This document shows, in pieces, positions 59,133 to 64,000 of a stretch of 64,000 nucleotides of DNA. A program made the position numbers and the translations under genes. Under the pieces are notes generated by a model. It was given only the letters and a program-made list of their open reading frames with translations, had not been told where the DNA came from and ran no database searches. Source of the stretch: Nocardia sp. SYP-A9097 (GTDB lineage Bacteria; Actinomycetota; Actinomycetes; Mycobacteriales; Mycobacteriaceae). The stretch lies in contig NZ_WJIC01000007.1 in NCBI RefSeq assembly GCF_009649815.1, positions 186,001 through 250,000 on the forward strand, in the 5' to 3' direction. Every line of letters begins with the position of its first letter. Position 1 is the first letter of the stretch.

Positions 59133-59221
59133 AGAACCCAGCCCCGAACCTACCGGCGGCCCGGAACGATGCTGGTGGGGGCACCCAACGACCGGCAAAA
59201 GTCACGGGGAGGCGGAGGAGC

Positions 59222-59779
59222 TCAGACCTTGACGGCGTCGGTGACGAAGACCAGCGTCTCGTACGGCTTCATACCGCGGCCGCCCGCGCCGTAGCCCAGG
59301 TCCGGCGGCACGATCAGCAGTCGGCGCGCGCCCTGCTGGACGCCGACCAGACCCTGATCCCAGCCCTTGATGACCTCGCCCGCGCCCAGGGTCAGTGTGA
59401 ACGGCTCACCCCGGTCGAAGGAGCTGTCCAGCTTCTTCTTGTCGGACCAGGTGATCAGCGAGTAGTTCATGGTCAGCTTCTGACCGGACTGCGCGCCCGG
59501 ACCGCTGCCCGGGGTCAGGTCCTTGGTGATGAGGGTCTTGGGCGGATCGCAGTCATCCGGGATGGTGATGGTGGGTGCCTTGCCGAAACCGCCGTCGACC
59601 TTGATGTCATCGGCGGTGCATTCGCGGCCCTTCGAACTGGTCTGCGCCGCAGCCGAAGTCGTGGCCTTGGCAGTGGTCGTCGCAGCCGCCTTGGTGTCGT
59701 CACTGCTTCCGCAGCCCGACATCAACAGCACCGCGGCCACCACCACGCCGATCGCACCGACCTTGCCAACCACGCGCAT
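59222..59779 (-). CDS. FKBP-type peptidyl-prolyl isomerase lipoprotein
   Basis: A 185-residue exported PPIase. Lipobox L-L-M-S-G-C at about 18-23, so it is probably anchored to the outer face of the cytoplasmic membrane. A short Ala/Thr-rich spacer leads to an FKBP domain with V-I-K-G-W-D-Q-G-L-V-G-V near 138, G-A-R-R-L-L-I-V-P-P near 150 and L-G-Y-G-A-G-G-R-G near 161. It is expected to fold secreted proteins. It is divergent from hen1 across about 110 bases. Confidence 0.9.
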   Translation of the reverse strand: MRVVGKVGAIGVVVAAVLLMSGCGSSDDTKAAATTTAKATTSAAAQTSSKGRECTADDIKVDGGFGKAPTITIPDDCDPPKTLITKDLTPGSGPGAQSGQKLTMNYSLITWSDKKKLDSSFDRGEPFTLTLGAGEVIKGWDQGLVGVQQGARRLLIVPPDLGYGAGGRGMKPYETLVFVTDAVKV

Positions 59780-59893
59780 ACCCGCTCCTGCCCAGTCACC
59801 GGACGCCGCAAGCCTTGCGGCACCGCGCCGAAACTACACGGTCGTCCGGAAATGCGTTTGCCGGGTTTGCAGGGGTACGGGAGCATCGACCGG

Positions 59894-61579
59894 GTGCTGC
59901 TGACAATTACCTGTACACGACCGGACGGCGCCGCTTGGGCGGCGAGTGAACTGGGGTACCTGCTGCACAAGAATCCCGGGAAGGCGCAGACGTTCGAGCA
60001 GTCGTACGGGGTGGCGCACGTGCTGTATCCCGAGGCGAGCGAGGAACGGTGCACGGCGGCGCTGCTGCTGGAGATCGATCCGGTGCGGCTGGTGCGCGGA
60101 AAGACCAAGGGGGCACCGGAATTCAGCCTCGGACAGTATGTGAACGATCGGCCGTACGCGGCGTCCTCGCTGCTGTCCGTCGCCATCTCGACGGTTCTGG
60201 GATCCGCTCTGCACGGGCGCTGCACGCAGCGGCCCGAACTCGTGGAGACCGAACTGCCGCTGCGAATCGAACTGCCCGCGGTGCCGTGCAAGGGCGGACC
60301 CGATACCGCCGAACAGGTCTTCGGCCCGCTGGGCTGGACGGTCGAGGCCACTCCCCTGCCGCTGGATCCGGCCTTTCCGGAGTGGGGCGATTCGCACTAT
60401 CTGCGACTCGAACTCACCGGGGCCATGCGGCTTTCCGATGCGCTGTCGCATCTGTATGTGCTGCTGCCCGTGCTGGACGGGAGCAAGCACTACTTCCTGG
60501 ATGCGGGCGAGATCGACAAGCTGCTGCGGTTCGGGGCGGGGTGGCTGAATACGCATCCGGCTCGGGACTGGATCACCCGGCGCTATCTGGCGCGGCGGCA
60601 TTCGCTGGTGCGGGCGGCGCTCGCCCGGCTCGCCGAATTGGACGACCTCGAGCCGGAGCAGTTCGGGGCGGTCGATGTGAATATCGACGATCTGGCGCGC
60701 GAAGTCGCCGCTGCCACAGCGGAAGTCGCACGGGCGACGGCCGCGGCCCTACCGGATGCGGACCTGGGCGCGCCGAACGACGCGACCACATCCGGCGGAA
60801 CTTCCACGCCGGACGGGACAGGGTCGCCGAGCGGGGCGGACGCACCGGACGGGACAGAGTCAGCCGGCGGGGCAGCCGCGCCGGATAAAGCGGCTGGGCC
60901 GGCTGACCAGACAGCCGGGCCGGCGGACGGGGTGGACGGCGAAGCCGAAGCGCCGGTGCGGTCGCTGGCGGTCATGCGGCGGGCCGCGGTGCTGGAGGCA
61001 CTGCGCGCGGCGGGAGCACGGCGCGTGCTCGATCTCGGCTGCGGCGAGGGTGCATTGCTGCGCGAACTCGTGGCCGATCGCACGTTCGATGAGATTGTCG
61101 GCATTGATGTTTCGGTGCGGTCGCTGCGCATTGCCGAGCGGCGGATGCGGAGGTTGCCGCTGTGGCAGACGCAGCGGGTCAGCACTCGGCAGGGTGCGCT
61201 GACCTATACCGACGCCTCGCTGCGTGGGTACGACGCCGCCGTGCTCATGGAGGTGATCGAGCATGTCGACCTGACCCGCCTGAATGCCTTGGAACAGGCC
61301 GTATTCGGTGCCGCCGCACCCGGAGCGGTCCTGGTGACCACGCCGAACGGGGAGTACAACACGCTCTACGAAGGCCTGGCGGACGGCGCTTTCCGGCACT
61401 CCGATCACCGATTCGAATGGAGCCGTGCGGAATTCACCGAATGGGCGGCGCGGGTCGGCGAAACCTACGGCTACACCGTGCGATTCGAGCCCATCGGCAT
61501 TGCCGATGACGAGCTCGGCGCACCCACGCAGATGGCGGTCTTCACCAAGACCGCGAACGACGAGAAGGGAGCCGTGTAA
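59894..61579 (+). CDS. hen1: RNA 3'-end 2'-O-methyltransferase Hen1
   Basis: A 561-residue bacterial Hen1. It methylates the 2'-OH at the repair junction of cleaved tRNA so the RNA resists a second cut. The N-terminal half (V-L-L-T-I-T, then L-G-Y-L-L-H-K-N-P) is the Pnkp-ligase-activating domain. A disordered Gly/Ala/Pro/Asp-rich linker of about 75 residues follows. The methyltransferase half has R-V-L-D-L-G-C-G-E-G-A-L-L, and metal ligands in E-V-I-E-H-V-D near the end (two Glu, His) with His in H-S-D-H-R-F-E-W. GTG 59894 has GGGAG 11 bases upstream; ATG 59852 would add 14 residues. Its TAA overlaps the pnkp ATG. Confidence 0.93.
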   Translation: MLLTITCTRPDGAAWAASELGYLLHKNPGKAQTFEQSYGVAHVLYPEASEERCTAALLLEIDPVRLVRGKTKGAPEFSLGQYVNDRPYAASSLLSVAISTVLGSALHGRCTQRPELVETELPLRIELPAVPCKGGPDTAEQVFGPLGWTVEATPLPLDPAFPEWGDSHYLRLELTGAMRLSDALSHLYVLLPVLDGSKHYFLDAGEIDKLLRFGAGWLNTHPARDWITRRYLARRHSLVRAALARLAELDDLEPEQFGAVDVNIDDLAREVAAATAEVARATAAALPDADLGAPNDATTSGGTSTPDGTGSPSGADAPDGTESAGGAAAPDKAAGPADQTAGPADGVDGEAEAPVRSLAVMRRAAVLEALRAAGARRVLDLGCGEGALLRELVADRTFDEIVGIDVSVRSLRIAERRMRRLPLWQTQRVSTRQGALTYTDASLRGYDAAVLMEVIEHVDLTRLNALEQAVFGAAAPGAVLVTTPNGEYNTLYEGLADGAFRHSDHRFEWSRAEFTEWAARVGETYGYTVRFEPIGIADDELGAPTQMAVFTKTANDEKGAV

Positions 61580-64000
61580 TGGCGGAGCTCTCCATCCCCG
61601 CGCTGTCGCTGGTGGTGCTGATCGGCAGTACCGGTTCCGGTAAATCCACCTTCGCGCGCAAGCATTTTCGGGAGACGGCGATCGTCTCCTCCGATGCCTG
61701 CCGCGGCATTGTCAGCGATGACGAGAACGATCAGGCGGCCACGCCCGAGGCGTTCGCGCTACTGCACCACATTGCCGGGGTCCGGCTGCGGCGCGGGCTG
61801 CGCACCGTGGTGGACGCCACCAATGTGCAGCCCAAGGCCCGGCAGGAGCTGATCGAACTGGCGCGGGCGCATGATGTGCTGCCCGTGGCCATTGTGCTGG
61901 ATGTGCCCGAACAGGAGTGCGTGCAGCGCAATGCTTCTCGACCGGATCGTGATTTCGGGCGGCACGTGGTTTCCCGGCAGCAGCGGGATCTGCGGCGCAG
62001 TCTGCGGTTGCTGGAGCGTGAGGGCTTCCGCCGGGTGCACGTGCTGCACGGGACCGCCGAGATCGACGCGGCGAGCATTGTCGATGAGCGGCTGTGGAAC
62101 GACCGCCGCGACCTGACCGGGCCGTTCGATGTGATCGGCGATGTGCACGGCTGCCGCTCCGAATTGGAGACGTTGCTGGGCGAACTCGGCTACGCACTGG
62201 CGCGGGATTCCGTCGGGCGGGCGGTGGACGCGCGGCATCCCGAGGGTCGGACCGCGGTCTTCGTCGGCGATCTGGTGGATCGCGGGCCGGACACGCCCGG
62301 TGTACTGCGCCTGGTCATGGGAATGGTGAATTCTGGAAATGCGCTGTGCGTCACCGGAAATCATGAATTCAAGCTGGTGCGCGCACTGGACGGGCGCAAG
62401 GTCAAGACCACGCACGGGCTGGCCGAATCGCTCGCGCAGCTGGAGGGCGAGGATGCCGAATTCCGGAAGGCCGCACAGGAATTCATGCGCGGCCTGATCA
62501 GCCACTATGTACTCGACGAGGGCAATCTCGTGGTGGCGCACGCCGGGCTGAAGGAACAGTTCCAGGGGCGTGCCTCCGGCCGGGTCCGCGAATTCGCCAT
62601 GTACGGCGAATCCACCGGTGAGACAGACGAATACGGGCTGCCGGTGCGCTACCCGTGGGCCAATGACTACCGGGGCAAGGCGCTGGTGCTGTACGGGCAC
62701 ACACCCATGGCCGAACTGGTGTGGGTGAACAACACCCTCTGCCTCGATACCGGTGTGGTGTTCGGCGGGCGGCTCACCGCGCTGCGCTATCCGGAGCGGG
62801 AACCGGTTTCGGTTGCGGCCGAACAGGTCTGGTACGAGCCGACCCGGCCGCTGGAGACGCCCAGCGTCGTCCCCGGCATCGGAATGGTGCACCGCGATCC
62901 CGGCGTGCTCGACCTCGACGATGTGATCGGCCGCCGCGTGGTGGAGACCCGCTACCTGCCCCGCGTCGGCGTGCAGGAGGACGCGGCCAGCGCGGCCCTG
63001 GAAGTGATGAGCCGGTTCGCGGTCGACCCGCGCTGGCTGGTCTACCTGCCGCCGACCATGTCGCCCTGTGCGACATCGACACTCGACGGGTATCTGGAGC
63101 ACCCGGCGCAGGCGTTCGAGTACTACCGCTCCGAAGGCGTCGAAACCGTGATGTGCGAGGAGAAGCACATGGGGTCGCGGGCCGTCGTGGTGGTGGCGCG
63201 CTCCGCGGCCGCCGCCCGGGACCGGTTCGGGGTGACCGACGGCAGCACCGGCGCGGTGTACACCCGCACCGGGCGGCCGTTCTTCGACGATGCCGAACAG
63301 GGTGAGACGCTGCTGGCGCGGGTGCGGGCTGCGGCCGAAAAGGCCGGGCTGTTCGAGGAATTGGCGACCGATTGGCTGGCCTTCGATACCGAAGTGCTGC
63401 CGTGGTCGGCCAAAGCGCTCGGGCTGCTGCGCAGCCAGTACGCGGCGGTCGGCGCGGCGGCCCGGGCCTCGCTCGGCGCGGCTGCGCGGGTACTGGACGC
63501 GGTGCGCGAAAGAGGTTTGGACGTAGGCGATCTCGCCGAACGCACCGCCGATCGGGAGACCGACGCGGCGGCGTTCACCACCGCGTACGGCCGGTACTGC
63601 TGGCCGGTCGACGGGCTCGATGGCGTACGCCTGGCTCCATTCCAGATCCTGGCGGCGCAGGGCATCAATTATGCTGTGCGCGAGCACAACTGGCATTTGG
63701 AGCGGATCGACCGCCTGGTGGACGCCGATCCGGAGCTGTTCACGCCGACGCGGCGCATGCTGGTGAACCTGTCCGACCCGGACAGCGAGTCCGCGGCAAC
63801 CATTTGGTGGACCGAACTCACCTCGGCAGGCGGTGAAGGCATGGTGGTCAAACCGACCGGATCACTCGTCACCGGAACCGGCACCCGCAGCGGCCGACCA
63901 GTCCAGCCGGGCGTGAAATGCCGTGGCCCGGAATACCTCCGGATCATCTACGGCCCCGAATACCTCCGCCCCGCCAACCTCAGCCGCCTGCGCCAGCGCG
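61579..64000 (+). CDS. pnkp: Polynucleotide kinase-phosphatase/ligase Pnkp (3' truncated)
   Basis: Starts at ATG 61579 (TAATG overlap with hen1) and runs off the window after about 807 codons; the family is about 850 residues. Order of domains: 5'-OH kinase with G-S-T-G-S-G-K-S at 16-23; metallophosphatase with D-V-I-G-D-V-H-G-C, V-G-D-L-V-D-R-G, T-G-N-H-E-F and V-A-H-A-G-L; then an RNA-ligase-like nucleotidyltransferase with the lysine in E-E-K-H-M-G-S-R and a later E-G-M-V-V-K-P. Pnkp heals 5'-OH and 2',3'-cyclic phosphate ends and seals them with Hen1 help. The pair forms a classical bacterial RNA repair cassette. Confidence 0.95.
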   Translation, partial: MAELSIPALSLVVLIGSTGSGKSTFARKHFRETAIVSSDACRGIVSDDENDQAATPEAFALLHHIAGVRLRRGLRTVVDATNVQPKARQELIELARAHDVLPVAIVLDVPEQECVQRNASRPDRDFGRHVVSRQQRDLRRSLRLLEREGFRRVHVLHGTAEIDAASIVDERLWNDRRDLTGPFDVIGDVHGCRSELETLLGELGYALARDSVGRAVDARHPEGRTAVFVGDLVDRGPDTPGVLRLVMGMVNSGNALCVTGNHEFKLVRALDGRKVKTTHGLAESLAQLEGEDAEFRKAAQEFMRGLISHYVLDEGNLVVAHAGLKEQFQGRASGRVREFAMYGESTGETDEYGLPVRYPWANDYRGKALVLYGHTPMAELVWVNNTLCLDTGVVFGGRLTALRYPEREPVSVAAEQVWYEPTRPLETPSVVPGIGMVHRDPGVLDLDDVIGRRVVETRYLPRVGVQEDAASAALEVMSRFAVDPRWLVYLPPTMSPCATSTLDGYLEHPAQAFEYYRSEGVETVMCEEKHMGSRAVVVVARSAAAARDRFGVTDGSTGAVYTRTGRPFFDDAEQGETLLARVRAAAEKAGLFEELATDWLAFDTEVLPWSAKALGLLRSQYAAVGAAARASLGAAARVLDAVRERGLDVGDLAERTADRETDAAAFTTAYGRYCWPVDGLDGVRLAPFQILAAQGINYAVREHNWHLERIDRLVDADPELFTPTRRMLVNLSDPDSESAATIWWTELTSAGGEGMVVKPTGSLVTGTGTRSGRPVQPGVKCRGPEYLRIIYGPEYLRPANLSRLRQR

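Noticed and set aside
1..64000. tRNA or rRNA genes
   Set aside because: I looked for T-arm-like sequences and acceptor stems; the few matches (for example near 18067 and 45216) lie inside protein genes and do not fold as tRNA.

Overview
The window is high-GC DNA from the chromosome of a mycolic-acid actinomycete. A Nocardia species, or a very close relative such as Rhodococcus, fits best. The reasons are the gene orders rne-rplU-rpmA-obgE-proB, valS-folC-DUF4233-ndk and tig-clpP1-clpP2-clpX, mycobacterial-type ClpP1 and ClpP2, a KstR-type steroid operator, DUF4189/DUF5313/DUF4254-like proteins, and many TetR and MarR regulators. Genus is inferred from gene content only; no rRNA or tRNA gene was seen.

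Layout. 1-14.7 kb is accessory and regulatory: the end of an SDR gene, an HSL-type esterase, an OhrR-like regulator with its operator, an RtcB RNA ligase, a metallo-hydrolase/TetR pair around a 44-bp near-perfect palindrome, a RecQ helicase with a C-terminal phosphoribosyltransferase-like domain, an NmrA-MFS-MarR operon facing a second MarR gene, and an O-methyltransferase. 15-27.6 kb is conserved housekeeping on the minus strand: proB, obgE, rpmA, rplU, rne, ndk, DUF4233, folC, valS. 28-34.3 kb holds the most unusual locus: a serine- and histidine-less alpha/beta hydrolase, an MmyB-type XRE regulator, then a plus-strand run of 2-deoxy-scyllo-inosose synthase, a glutamine:scyllo-inosose-type aminotransferase, a cytochrome P450 and a P-loop protein. 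34.4-40.5 kb carries a TetR/cupin pair with a clear operator and a lipid-backbone locus (alkyl-DHAP synthase-like oxidase, diacylglycerol-kinase family protein, TetR, GlpD). 40.5-47.9 kb is an envelope and signalling locus: an FHA protein, a Ser/Thr kinase with extra membrane segments, and two translationally coupled membrane proteins, one with eight exact 21-residue Cys repeats. 48-54.4 kb is mixed metabolism: a YdeP/FdhA-type molybdoenzyme with FdhD, a steroid isomerase behind a KstR box, small enzymes, and a recombination scar with a decayed antiporter. 54.5-59 kb is tig-clpP1-clpP2-clpX. 59.2-64 kb has an FKBP lipoprotein and the Hen1-Pnkp RNA repair pair; pnkp runs off the end.

How the genes work together. 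The first two steps of the 2-deoxystreptamine pathway (cyclisation of glucose-6-phosphate, then transamination) sit in one short unit with a P450 and without the glycosyltransferases or second-round enzymes of an aminoglycoside cluster. The predicted intermediate is therefore a 2-deoxy-aminocyclitol of unknown fate. Two RNA repair routes (RtcB direct ligation; Pnkp/Hen1 end-healing, sealing and 2'-O-methyl marking) are present in the same window. A family of about 75-90-bp palindromic repeats is scattered through the accessory part, and one copy supplies the last codons of the inosose synthase gene.
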